The notes below the pieces were generated by a model, which ran no database searches, had not been told where the DNA came from, and saw nothing but the letters and a program-made list of their open reading frames with translations. A program made the translations under genes and the position numbers. Positions 7,602 to 15,824 of a stretch of 64,000 nucleotides of DNA are shown here, piece by piece (position 1 is the first letter of the stretch; each line of letters begins with the position of its first letter). This DNA is from Hallella colorans (GTDB taxonomy: Bacteria; Bacteroidota; Bacteroidia; Bacteroidales; Bacteroidaceae). The stretch is taken from assembly GCF_003096815.1 (NCBI RefSeq), contig NZ_QENY01000013.1, forward strand, positions 1 through 64,000, written 5' to 3'.

Positions 7602-9751
7602 AAAAGTATTTTTACATTTTTTGTTTTTTGCACTGTGCACTAACGTGCTTTGCACAGAACAAACATACCTTAATGTCAGACTCAATAAAGCTTTCCGAAG
7701 TAACTGTATTAGCAGAAAGACCATTTGTTCAACGTAAGGCAGACAGAATGATAGTTAGTGTAGAACATAGTAAATTATTAAAAGCTCGTTCTCTTTCTAA
7801 TATTTTGAGTTTGATTCCTGGTGTAAGTTATGATGGTGAAGGTGGCGTTACCATCATGGGGAATGGCATCAAGATATATGAAAATGGAAGAATGGTAAAA
7901 CTAAGTGGTGCACAACTTAAAAGATATTTGTCTTCTTTACGTGGCAATGACATTAAGAGTTTAGAGATAATGCCTCAAGCAACAGCTGAGTATGATGCGG
8001 AAGGAGGAATGGGAATTCTTGTTATCAATCGTCAGAAGAAGCATGATTATGGACTTTCTGGTTATGGAGGTAGCGAATATGAACGAAAAAGTAAAAATTC
8101 ATTCTCAGAATTTACAGGATTAACATATTCGTGGGGAAACTTTGCTCTTTATGCTAACATGATGTTAGGGCAGTCGGAAAGTCTAAGTAAAATAGCTGAA
8201 AGTGACGATGGACGAAATATAACAGTTAATAGTATATCTGAAAGTACAGATAAAAGTCTATACTATATGGCTAAATTGGGTTTTGACTTTTATATATCTC
8301 CCAAGCAATATTTAGGTGTTGAATGGTCTGGTAATTACGCAAAAGATTATTCCAATGACTGTTGGGTTCATTCTACTATTACCGACAATAGTCCTTATCA
8401 AACAAGTATTAGGAGTTATGCTCCATATACATTAAAGTCTAATACCAATAATGTTACATTAAATTATGAATGGAAAACAGATACACTGGGTAGTAAACTA
8501 ACCATTATTGCCGATTATGCAGGAAGAAGAGAGCATGATTTGTACGAATATGAAAATAAATATACTTTAGGCATAAGTTTGGATAGCATTATATCTAAGT
8601 CGCAACCCTCATTTGAGTGCGTAGATATATATAGTGCACAAGTAGACTTTGCAAAGTATTTTAACCATCATCAGTTTACTTTTGGTGCCAAGTATGTCTA
8701 TGCCGGCATTGACTATATTAGTAAGTTACACCTCGGAAATACCACCTTAGATGGAATGTTGTCAGAAGAGATTAACCAACGAGACGATTTCAATTATTTT
8801 GAGCAACAATATGCAATATACGGAATGTATAGGTACACATCGCGACCTTGGGATGTTCAAGTGGGGCTACGTAACGAATATACGGAATGGAATACCCGAC
8901 AAAGGGTAAAAACTCAATTGCATAGCAGTAGAAACGACAATAAAATCTTCCCATCTTTCTTTGTAAGAAAAGACATGGGGCAAGGAAATGCTTTGTCGCT
9001 TAGCTATACGCAATCGATAAATCGTCCATCGTACCAAATGGTAAATCCATTTATTTTTCATCTGTCCGAAACATCTTATAAGGAAGGTAATCCTTATTTA
9101 AAAGGCGAATTGCTATACAATGCAGCATTACAATTCGTTCTGAAATCAAGATATATTTTCTCGTTATCTGCACTTTTTATCGATAGGAAAATTAATGAGA
9201 TATACGAGCAGATTGGAGAGAAACAAACACGCTACACCTTAAAGAATGATGGAAATTCAAAGAGGTTGGCTTTATACTTGGAAATACCCTTTACGTGGGG
9301 CATATGGAATTGTAGAAATAATGCCGAGCTAAGTCAGAGTATATATCAGAATAGTGATAAGCGTGTCAATGATTTTGGCGTTGTTCTATCAAGTATTAAT
9401 CGTTTCAGGTTGTCAAAACAACTTACCGCGATGGCAAATTTACGCTATATCAGGCATTATAAACGACTTTATCTTATTCAAAAGACAGATTACTTTGGTG
9501 TAGATATTGAGGGAGATTATAATTGTTTGAAAGACAAACTAAATATTAATTTTGGTGTAAATGACTTGTTAAATAGTAGAGGAAAGAATCAACAAATATT
9601 CAAAAATGGTAATTTTGAACACCTTTCAGACTTTAATTCTGTTTCACGAAAGTTCTTTGTTAGCGTAACGTTTAGTTTCTCGGCTGGATTAAAACGAGCA
9701 AGCCAACACTATAAGACGCATTCTAATAGAGAAGAAAAAAAAAGAATGTAA
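7598..9751 (+). CDS. Outer-membrane beta-barrel protein (TonB-receptor-like) of a peptide-export locus
   Basis: 717-residue protein. Signal peptide at residues 1-20 (MKKYFYIFCFLHCALTCFAQ), then directly a plug-like domain (LSEVTVLAERPFVQRKADRM ... NILSLIPGVSYDG ... TAEYDAEGGMGILVIN, about residues 30-150) without the carboxypeptidase-like front domain of SusC proteins. The remaining 560 residues are aromatic-rich strands of a beta-barrel, as in the OMP_b-brl_3 group. ATG 7598 is chosen for the signal peptide and the ATGA overlap with the upstream remnant. The stop overlaps the ATG of the C39-peptidase gene by one base. The gene is clearly more AT-rich than its neighbours. Likely role: passage of an exported peptide or uptake of its cognate ligand. 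Confidence 0.75.
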   Translation: MKKYFYIFCFLHCALTCFAQNKHTLMSDSIKLSEVTVLAERPFVQRKADRMIVSVEHSKLLKARSLSNILSLIPGVSYDGEGGVTIMGNGIKIYENGRMVKLSGAQLKRYLSSLRGNDIKSLEIMPQATAEYDAEGGMGILVINRQKKHDYGLSGYGGSEYERKSKNSFSEFTGLTYSWGNFALYANMMLGQSESLSKIAESDDGRNITVNSISESTDKSLYYMAKLGFDFYISPKQYLGVEWSGNYAKDYSNDCWVHSTITDNSPYQTSIRSYAPYTLKSNTNNVTLNYEWKTDTLGSKLTIIADYAGRREHDLYEYENKYTLGISLDSIISKSQPSFECVDIYSAQVDFAKYFNHHQFTFGAKYVYAGIDYISKLHLGNTTLDGMLSEEINQRDDFNYFEQQYAIYGMYRYTSRPWDVQVGLRNEYTEWNTRQRVKTQLHSSRNDNKIFPSFFVRKDMGQGNALSLSYTQSINRPSYQMVNPFIFHLSETSYKEGNPYLKGELLYNAALQFVLKSRYIFSLSALFIDRKINEIYEQIGEKQTRYTLKNDGNSKRLALYLEIPFTWGIWNCRNNAELSQSIYQNSDKRVNDFGVVLSSINRFRLSKQLTAMANLRYIRHYKRLYLIQKTDYFGVDIEGDYNCLKDKLNINFGVNDLLNSRGKNQQIFKNGNFEHLSDFNSVSRKFFVSVTFSFSAGLKRASQHYKTHSNREEKKRM

Positions 9752-9954
9752 TGGGTAGTTTCCCTTTGATTAGGCAACATGATTCGATGGAGTGTGGTAT
9801 CACATGTCTTGCGATGGTACGTAAATTCTTTAGAATGAAATATTCAATAGAATATCTTTCTAGAATTTGCTTTGCAACCACAGAAGGAGTCTCACTACTT
9901 GGTATTAATGAAACAGCTTTACAACTTGCGGTTACCTATGGCAAAATCAGGTAA
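9751..9954 (+). pseudogene. Truncated C39-peptidase ABC exporter (bacteriocin-type)
   Basis: 67 residues remain of a peptidase-containing ABC transporter that normally has about 700. The start shows the C39 signature QHDSMECGITCLAMVRKFF, with the catalytic Gln and Cys, followed by the usual YLSRICFATTEGVSLLGINE. After about residue 58 homology stops (AVTYGKIR, then a stop), so the catalytic His and Asp, all membrane segments and the ATPase are gone. C39 exporters cleave double-glycine leaders and export the core peptide. The one-base overlap with the barrel gene shows they formed one operon. The break near 9930 looks like a deletion junction with resident, less AT-rich DNA. Confidence 0.8.
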
Positions 9955-10270
9955 TGGTTTGGTAACTGAACTTCTGCCTAAATCTGCATATTCCTGCTCA
10001 TTTTGAAAAGAGTACTTTTATGCAAATCGTTCTGTTTCTCACTCATTATCAGTTAGGTTACACAAACATCGATTTTTCTTCATATTCAAGGATTAGTTGC
10101 ATTGCCATCGCTATCTAATCGCATTGCCATTAGTGCTTGAACGCAAGCAGGTGCTGTCTTAAATTTTGTGGTGTGGGCAACCTAAGGACGCCCCAAAATG
10201 AGCCACGCTTTTTCATAATGTTGAGTGGTTGCTTTCCGCCGTGGACGGTTTCTGGAAGGTGCCCGTATGG
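9955..10270. other. Intergenic region after the truncated exporter
   Basis: No gene is visible. Translation of the first 100 bases in all frames gives no continuation of the C39 exporter. Degenerate 22-bp tandem repeats lie at 10078-10143. The remainder up to the stop of the M6 protease (10271) shows nothing recognisable. Confidence 0.6.
10078..10143 (-). repeat. 22-bp tandem array 1 (about 3 units, minus orientation)
   Basis: Read on the minus strand, three consecutive 22-bp blocks fit the shared consensus YGATTARGCMTTAAWCGCG: 10143-10122 begins CGTTCAAGCACTAATGGC, 10121-10100 begins CGATTAGATAGCGATGGC, and 10099-10078 begins CAACTAATCCTTGAATAT. A fourth, weaker block may continue to 10165. 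No spacers separate the units. Confidence 0.65.
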
Positions 10271-12004
10271 TTACTTCACAAATTTTTTCCCGCCACGTAT
10301 GTAGACGCCCTTTGGCAGCGCCTCTATCGACGTGCCCATGCGGCGGCCGTCAATGGTGTATATCATCTTGGCTAATGACGGGTCTATATGGCGCTCGGCT
10401 ATGCCGGACGGCTTGAGATGCTTCAGATAGTCTATGTACACGCAGTCGTCCTTGTACGTGATGTTGTAGACGGGCATGTCTGGGGCGGACACGCGCCATT
10501 TGGCGTTGGGCAAATCCATGCTCTGTCTGAACGTGGAGTCGGCGTGCTCGTCATCCACCCGAAAGATGTCGCCGTTCACTTGTTTGGCGTAGTCGAGGCG
10601 AGAGATGGTGTTGCCCGAGGTCTTTTTGCCAATGCTGTAAGACGATACGAGACGACCGTCGGCCGGCACGACAGTCATGCGCGGTTTCCCTACCTCGTTG
10701 TTCACGTCGTTGGCCATCAGGCTAAAGAGGTTGGCGTCGTAATTGACGTGGTAGATTAATAACCCCTTGGTGGATGGGTCGTACACCACATTGTCTTTGC
10801 CTTTATACCATGCCATGCGTTTGTTCCACCCCTTGTCCTCGAAAAGCTGCAACACGAAGTACTCGTTGGCGTCGTTGGGATTGACCACTTTGACGGCGTT
10901 GGTGCCCCCCGACACGCTGCCATCCAACCTGACGTGCGCCGCTTCGGTGAGCGTGGGTATATGGTCCCAGCCCATGGCCTCGCGCTCCCACGCCGTGTAG
11001 GCTGTCGGACAAAAACCTCCGCCCACATACTCGCCTCCGTCCATCAAGTCCCAGTCTTCCATGCCTTGGTTGTCGTGTGTATCGTCCAGTGTGGTGGGAT
11101 AGAAGTCGGGCAAGCCCAAGCAGTGTGAAAACTCATGACAGAAGAGGCCGATGCCGTTTATTTGATCGGTGCTTTGGCCATAAAGCTCATTGCTGATGCC
11201 ACCTTGGTTTACCCCTTTGCCGTCAAACTTCACGTCGCTAAACCCCAAAAAACGTTTGGGCCACATGGTCTCCACCGCGCCGCCAGAACTTTGACCTTGG
11301 CCAGCGTAGACCACGTATACAAGATCGATGTTGCCATCGTTGTCTTGGTCGTATGGCGCGAAATCCACCGTTCCGTCCACGGCCGCGCAGGCATCTTTGA
11401 GTAGCTGAATGTGTCGTTCACCTTGCCCGTTAGGGTCTGTTCCACCGTAATAGGCCATCTTCTCAGGCAGGGTGATGGGCCCTTGAATGTCAAATTGTGG
11501 GCAGAACCTGCCATTGCTCTGTGCCATGAAATACTGCTTCACACTGCCATAGTTGCGGTTTTCGCCATTGCCCAGGTTTCGTGGATGGCCATCTGTTGCG
11601 TTGAAATACTGCTCGAACGATGCTCGTGGGTTTTTCAAGGCAAACTTCTTGTCCTGGTATTCGGCCAATATGACTAACACTTTGGGCGAACCCGTGTGTG
11701 GGAATATCGCCGTGGATGTTGCTATTGGCTCGCGGCGCATGGCTCGCGCGCGAGTGGCTTGGCGTGCGCGGGTTAAGTAAGTGGTGGGGTCTACGCTCAG
11801 CTTTTTGAAGTCGTTGCCGTGGCGTTCGAGGATGTTGCCATTCATGTCGGTGTACCACGAGAAGGTGTCGTCGCCGTGGAGTTGCACGGTGATGGTGGTT
11901 CCATTGCTCTGCACGAAGGTCATGGGGTAGGGCCATGCCTTATGCGCGTGTGCGCATAGCGTATCAAAGATTGCGACAAGGAGTATAAGTAGTGATTTTT
12001 TCAT
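10271..12004 (-). CDS. Secreted M6-family metalloprotease
   Basis: 577-residue secreted zinc protease of the M6 (immune-inhibitor-A-like) family. Signal peptide about residues 1-20 (MKKSLLILLVAIFDTLCAHA). The zinc site HEFSHCLGLPD has His290, Glu291, His294 and a third ligand at Asp300; an upstream calcium-like loop DQDNDGNIDLVYVVYAG is also typical. The C-terminus IYTIDGRRMG, then GVYIRGGKKFVK, matches the tail type of the BspA-like protein and suggests surface retention or a shared secretion route. Last gene of a minus-strand block; only 27 bases separate it from the upstream flavodoxin-like gene, so cotranscription is possible. Likely degrades host or environmental proteins. Confidence 0.88.
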   Translation of the reverse strand: MKKSLLILLVAIFDTLCAHAHKAWPYPMTFVQSNGTTITVQLHGDDTFSWYTDMNGNILERHGNDFKKLSVDPTTYLTRARQATRARAMRREPIATSTAIFPHTGSPKVLVILAEYQDKKFALKNPRASFEQYFNATDGHPRNLGNGENRNYGSVKQYFMAQSNGRFCPQFDIQGPITLPEKMAYYGGTDPNGQGERHIQLLKDACAAVDGTVDFAPYDQDNDGNIDLVYVVYAGQGQSSGGAVETMWPKRFLGFSDVKFDGKGVNQGGISNELYGQSTDQINGIGLFCHEFSHCLGLPDFYPTTLDDTHDNQGMEDWDLMDGGEYVGGGFCPTAYTAWEREAMGWDHIPTLTEAAHVRLDGSVSGGTNAVKVVNPNDANEYFVLQLFEDKGWNKRMAWYKGKDNVVYDPSTKGLLIYHVNYDANLFSLMANDVNNEVGKPRMTVVPADGRLVSSYSIGKKTSGNTISRLDYAKQVNGDIFRVDDEHADSTFRQSMDLPNAKWRVSAPDMPVYNITYKDDCVYIDYLKHLKPSGIAERHIDPSLAKMIYTIDGRRMGTSIEALPKGVYIRGGKKFVK

Positions 12005-12031
12005 GATGTTTGGGGTTATATATGCTGATGG

Positions 12032-12829
12032 TCATGCCATGTCATTCTCTTCATGCCGTTGATGATTGAAGAAATATTGTCCCTTTCGTCGTGTCTGCCG
12101 ACCGAATTCAATGGCGTGCGTGGGGCAGTGGTGATAGCATGTGAAGCAGGTGAGGCACATTCCGTTGTGCAGCCATGTGGGCGTATGGCTCGGCTCAGCC
12201 GCGATGTCGTTGACTGGGCAAACCTTGGCGCACGTGCCACATTTGAGGCATCGGTCTTGCACCACGTGAAACGGTTTGTCGGTGACAAGATATTTCACGA
12301 ATACGCCCCCGATGAGTCTTGAGTTGATCTTGGGCCACCTGCCAATGTGCAACGGTTGCTTGTTTTCTTGCCTGTTAACGATGGCGCGCGTGGCTGTGTC
12401 AAGCTGGCGGTCGGCCGCCTCGAGTTTACGACGCTCGTCCTTGGCGTTGTCAACGTCCATGAAAGGCACGCCGACGTAAGTCTCGGGCATGACGATGGAG
12501 AAGGCGGCAGAAAGTGTTAGGCCACGCTTCTCAAGGTCTTGGGTCAGGATGTCGATGGTCTCACCAATGGTGTTGCCCGCCGTGCAGAGCGCGTAGACAT
12601 AATGGCCGTCGGCTTTGAGCGTGATATTGCCAATGAACTGGCGCACAATTTTGGGCGGCCTCCATCCGTGCACGGGAAAGCAAAATCCCACTCGCTCGCC
12701 GGATTTCAACTGGTAAGCGTGGGCGTTGTCAAGATGATCTGCGATAAATACGAGCTGCTCGTTGGTGGCTTCGGCCAATCGTTTGGCGGCCCACAAGGTA
12801 TTGCCCGTACCCGAGAAATAGAATATCAT
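12032..12829 (-). CDS. EFR1-type flavodoxin-ferredoxin fusion protein
   Basis: 265 residues combining an N-terminal flavodoxin fold (phosphate-binding loop FSGTGNT, residues 5-11) with a C-terminal pair of 4Fe-4S motifs: CLKCGTCAKVCPVNDI and CLTCFTCYHHCPTHAI. This arrangement defines the EFR1 family, a predicted soluble electron carrier that moves electrons between FMN and two iron-sulfur clusters. Partner enzymes are unknown. The start is fixed because the FMN loop begins at residue 5. A -7-like promoter element lies only 5 bases upstream of the ATG (see 12834). Confidence 0.85.
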   Translation of the reverse strand: MIFYFSGTGNTLWAAKRLAEATNEQLVFIADHLDNAHAYQLKSGERVGFCFPVHGWRPPKIVRQFIGNITLKADGHYVYALCTAGNTIGETIDILTQDLEKRGLTLSAAFSIVMPETYVGVPFMDVDNAKDERRKLEAADRQLDTATRAIVNRQENKQPLHIGRWPKINSRLIGGVFVKYLVTDKPFHVVQDRCLKCGTCAKVCPVNDIAAEPSHTPTWLHNGMCLTCFTCYHHCPTHAIEFGRQTRRKGQYFFNHQRHEENDMA

Positions 12830-12833
12830 GTTG

Positions 12834-12841
12834 CAAAGTTA
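12834..12841 (-). promoter_or_regulatory. -7 element almost touching the EFR1 start codon
   Basis: TAACTTTG on the minus strand is an exact TAnnTTTG. With the usual 7-base offset, transcription would begin at about 12827, within the ATG (12829-12827), implying a leaderless or near-leaderless transcript. The nearest TTTG upstream is 12 bases away, less than the normal spacing, so this may be chance. Confidence 0.4.
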
Positions 12842-12953
12842 CTAAAAATAAGGCAAATGTCGCATCCGGAATTAATAAAAATAATGTGTTACACATCTTG
12901 TATCTCTTCTCAGGCCAACGATGTAGAAGATGATGAAAAACGACCTTCACAGG

Positions 12954-13562
12954 TCAATGACCTTGTTTTATTTTATCGCAGCATCCCTTTATCATGTTTC
13001 TTATTTGCGCTATGCGGGCTTGCTCTTCGGGTCGGTGCCGCCGATAATAAACCAAGGCACTTTGCAGATTGTCGAGGGCGGCTATCCATTCATGTCGATA
13101 CGTATGGATGAAGCCAATGCGATAAAAGGCGTCGGGCATCTCGTTTGGCTTGCAAAGACTGAGCATTGTTTGGTAAAGAGGCAGCGCTTGGTCGTATTGC
13201 TCCAAGAAAAAATGGCTCTCGGCGTTGGCGAAATAATAGATGGATCGCTCTTGTGGGGCGAATGCCGATAATTGTGGGATGACAGAATCTAACAGGGTGG
13301 TGGCTTGTTTGTAATCCCACTCGTAATAGCAACACACGCCGAGATATGCCTTGAAGCGTGGGTTCAAGCGGTAATGGGCATTGAGTTTTTGCAGCAGTAG
13401 GCGCGCCTCGTGATATTTGCCACTCTGAAAATAATCCAAGGCCATACCCAGACGGTCGCTGTCTGACATCTGTGCGCTGGCTTTCGCGCACGGCGCCAGC
13501 GCCATTGTTGCCACCGCTACAAGCCAAAGGGTAAGGCGCAAGATTGGGGCGTGACGGCGCAT
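12954..13562 (-). CDS. Secreted TPR protein
   Basis: 202 residues with an N-terminal signal segment (LTLWLVAVATMALAPCAKASA, about residues 10-30). Tetratricopeptide-like repeats follow: ALDYFQSGKYHEARLLLQKL, AYLGVCCYYEWDYKQATTLL, ANAESHFFLEQYDQALPLYQ and RIGFIHTYRHEWIAALDNLQ. TPRs are protein-interaction scaffolds; partner unknown. It begins 6 bases after the stop of the M64 peptidase gene, so the two are very likely cotranscribed. Confidence 0.75.
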   Translation of the reverse strand: MRRHAPILRLTLWLVAVATMALAPCAKASAQMSDSDRLGMALDYFQSGKYHEARLLLQKLNAHYRLNPRFKAYLGVCCYYEWDYKQATTLLDSVIPQLSAFAPQERSIYYFANAESHFFLEQYDQALPLYQTMLSLCKPNEMPDAFYRIGFIHTYRHEWIAALDNLQSALVYYRRHRPEEQARIAQIRNMIKGCCDKIKQGH

Positions 13563-13568
13563 GGGCGA

Positions 13569-14810
13569 TTATTTCACGTAAAAATCGATGAGCGCGCGGA
13601 TGGCCTTTTGGCAGGCTGGACAAAACTCAGGGTTCTCGTTGGTGCGCATTCGGCAATCGTCATAGGCTCGGTAAACGCCTTTTAGCTTGTAGCCTGCGCC
13701 CTCGAAAAAGCCCGCCTTGGGGTCGTGGCCGATGAGGTCTTGCCATTTGCCGCTGAAGTTTGCCTTGGTGGTGATGTTTTGTTCCCACGGCTCCACGTCC
13801 AAGGGATACATGTCTATCTCATCGCCTTCGTAAGCGTATTCGTCAGCAAGGCCGGCGAAGCTGTGCCCGAACTCGTGCACCACGACCGGCTCCGACCATC
13901 TATTGTGCGTGGTGGAGAGCACGTATGAGTTGAGTATGCCACCACCGCCATAACGCGCTGAGTTGACCAAAACGAGAATATGCTCATAGGGGATGCCGGC
14001 CAGCAGGTGGTGCATGGTTTTCAAATGCGACGTGGTGAGGTAGCGCTCGCTGTAGTTGGTGTACCAATGTGAGCCAAGGGCGGTGTTCTTCCACAGTTTC
14101 TTGCCCGGCTCGCTGGCGCCGCTTTGGGCGGAGACGGCCTTGACGGCTACCACGTTGAAAGCTCCGCGAGCGGTCTTGAAAGGCTCGTGTGCGAAGATGG
14201 CTTCCATTGCCTTTTTGGCGTCTTGTATAAAAATGGGCATCTCCTCAGCCCTGTACCCCTCTGCCAAGAATGCTAAATGGATGCAGCGGGTGGTGTCGGC
14301 GGCTGTCTGTAGCGTCTCGAACGGTGTGATGTCGCACTCGCCGATGGGACGAATGAGGATGTCGGTGGGCACCACTTGGTGTGTTTGTGAGGCGCACACT
14401 TGGCGGCGGTTGTCTCGCAGTTGTACGGTGATGTCCACGGTGTCTTTGGGCATGGGCACCAAAAAGACATTCTCGAACGCTCGGCGCGCGTGCAAGGCCT
14501 CGGGCTCTTGCTGCCACTCTTGGAACAGCGTGGAAAAAGCGTTGCGGTAGATTACACGCTGTGAGCGATGGTCGCGCACAATGATTTGTCCGTTGCCCTC
14601 TACGGGCGTGTTGGCCAATCGGTGGCGTTTGCCATACCAATGGGGCGAAACCAACAGCTCGTCCACGGCAATCTGCTGGTCGGCGTGGCTGCCTGAGAAG
14701 ATATAATCAACGCGAAGCGTACGGTCTTCGAAATAATCGTCGAAAGCCTGCGCTTGGGCGGTGGCGCTTGTGACAAGCGCCGCGAGGAGCGACAAAAATG
14801 TTTTTTTCAT
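13569..14810 (-). CDS. Secreted M64-family (IgA-protease-like) metallopeptidase
   Basis: 413-residue zinc peptidase. Signal peptide residues 1-21 (MKKTFLSLLAALVTSATAQAQ). An N-terminal beta-rich domain (about 25-155) matches the layout of M64 proteins, followed by the catalytic domain with HEFGHSFAGLADEY (His312, Glu313, His316). M64 is named after an IgA peptidase from Clostridium ramosum; most Bacteroidota members are uncharacterised, so IgA as substrate is not implied here. Its stop is 6 bases from the TPR gene; the upstream glucosaminidase gene ends 24 bases before its start. Confidence 0.88.
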   Translation of the reverse strand: MKKTFLSLLAALVTSATAQAQAFDDYFEDRTLRVDYIFSGSHADQQIAVDELLVSPHWYGKRHRLANTPVEGNGQIIVRDHRSQRVIYRNAFSTLFQEWQQEPEALHARRAFENVFLVPMPKDTVDITVQLRDNRRQVCASQTHQVVPTDILIRPIGECDITPFETLQTAADTTRCIHLAFLAEGYRAEEMPIFIQDAKKAMEAIFAHEPFKTARGAFNVVAVKAVSAQSGASEPGKKLWKNTALGSHWYTNYSERYLTTSHLKTMHHLLAGIPYEHILVLVNSARYGGGGILNSYVLSTTHNRWSEPVVVHEFGHSFAGLADEYAYEGDEIDMYPLDVEPWEQNITTKANFSGKWQDLIGHDPKAGFFEGAGYKLKGVYRAYDDCRMRTNENPEFCPACQKAIRALIDFYVK

Positions 14811-14834
14811 AGTGGTGTCATTCTTGCTCGTTAT

Positions 14835-15761
14835 TTAGTACACGCGCAACTGTCGTCCCACTTCAATTTGATAATCAGGCGGCAGTTTGTTCATTTTATA
14901 AAGACTCTTCAGCCTTATGCCGTAATGTTGGGCTATGGAATACATGCTTTCGCCCGGTTGCACGGTATGTGGCTTGTTTTTGAATGCCTTGGGCGCATGT
15001 TTGCGTTTCTTTTTGAGGTACACAATCTCGCCGGCTTGAAGCACGTCGTGGTAGTTGCGCTCATTGTATTTGGCGATTTTGCGGCCCGACAGTTCGATCT
15101 CTTTGCCAATGGCTTTGAAAGTGTCGCCCTCGCGGGCCATCATATAATAATTCTTGTTGAAGATGCGTATGGGGTGCAAGCGATGGCTCTGGTCCACGGG
15201 TTGGGCCACTCCCGAGCGCTCGGCCATGAAGTGATCGTAAGTGGTGGCGTTGTCGTAAAGGTACAATTTGTACAGCTCGATAATCTCAATGAGCTTGTAT
15301 GCGTAACGTGGGTTGGTGGCGTAGCCGCATGCTTTCAGTCCGTGCGCCCATCCTTTGTAGTCTGTGAGGTCAAGTGAGAAGAGGCGAGCGTATCTCTTGC
15401 TCCGTGTGAGAAAGGCGCTGTGGTCTTCGTAGCTCTGCTTGGGATTGTCGTAAACGCGGAAACATTCTCCAATTTCGTCGTCATCGTAGGTCATGCTTCG
15501 CCCTGTCCACCCATGACATTTAATGCCGAAATGGTTGTTGCCCCGTGTGGCTAGGAGGCTCGTACCCGCCGCGCTCTCAAACACGCCTTGTGCCAATGTG
15601 ATGCTGGCGGGTATGCGGTGGCGCAACATCTGCTCGATAGCCATGTCTTTGTATTGGTCGAAATATATTTGGTATTGGTTGTTCCACTTTGTCTGCGCTT
15701 GCCCATAGAGGGTGGCGCAGATGCAGAATAGGCAACACAAAAAAAGTTTCAATCTATACAT
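14835..15761 (-). CDS. Secreted glucosaminidase with two LysM domains
   Basis: 308 residues. Signal peptide residues 1-22 (MYRLKLFLCCLFCICATLYG). A GH73-type N-acetylglucosaminidase domain follows (about 30-165), with the catalytic Glu in LAQGVFESAAGTSLLA and the typical NNHFGIKCHGWTG and YEDHSAFL motifs. Two LysM peptidoglycan-binding domains complete it: YYMMAREGDTFKAIGKEI (about 208-255) and HTVQPGESMYSIAQHYGI (about 265-308). It would cleave glycan strands of the cell wall for remodelling or separation. It lies 63 bases after the stop of rho; whether both share a transcript is unclear. Confidence 0.88.
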   Translation of the reverse strand: MYRLKLFLCCLFCICATLYGQAQTKWNNQYQIYFDQYKDMAIEQMLRHRIPASITLAQGVFESAAGTSLLATRGNNHFGIKCHGWTGRSMTYDDDEIGECFRVYDNPKQSYEDHSAFLTRSKRYARLFSLDLTDYKGWAHGLKACGYATNPRYAYKLIEIIELYKLYLYDNATTYDHFMAERSGVAQPVDQSHRLHPIRIFNKNYYMMAREGDTFKAIGKEIELSGRKIAKYNERNYHDVLQAGEIVYLKKKRKHAPKAFKNKPHTVQPGESMYSIAQHYGIRLKSLYKMNKLPPDYQIEVGRQLRVY

Positions 15762-15824
15762 GGGAATATGGATTTGAGGGGTGTAGGGCCCGTCGAACTA
15801 TTGGCTAAGCGACGTGGGTGGTGG

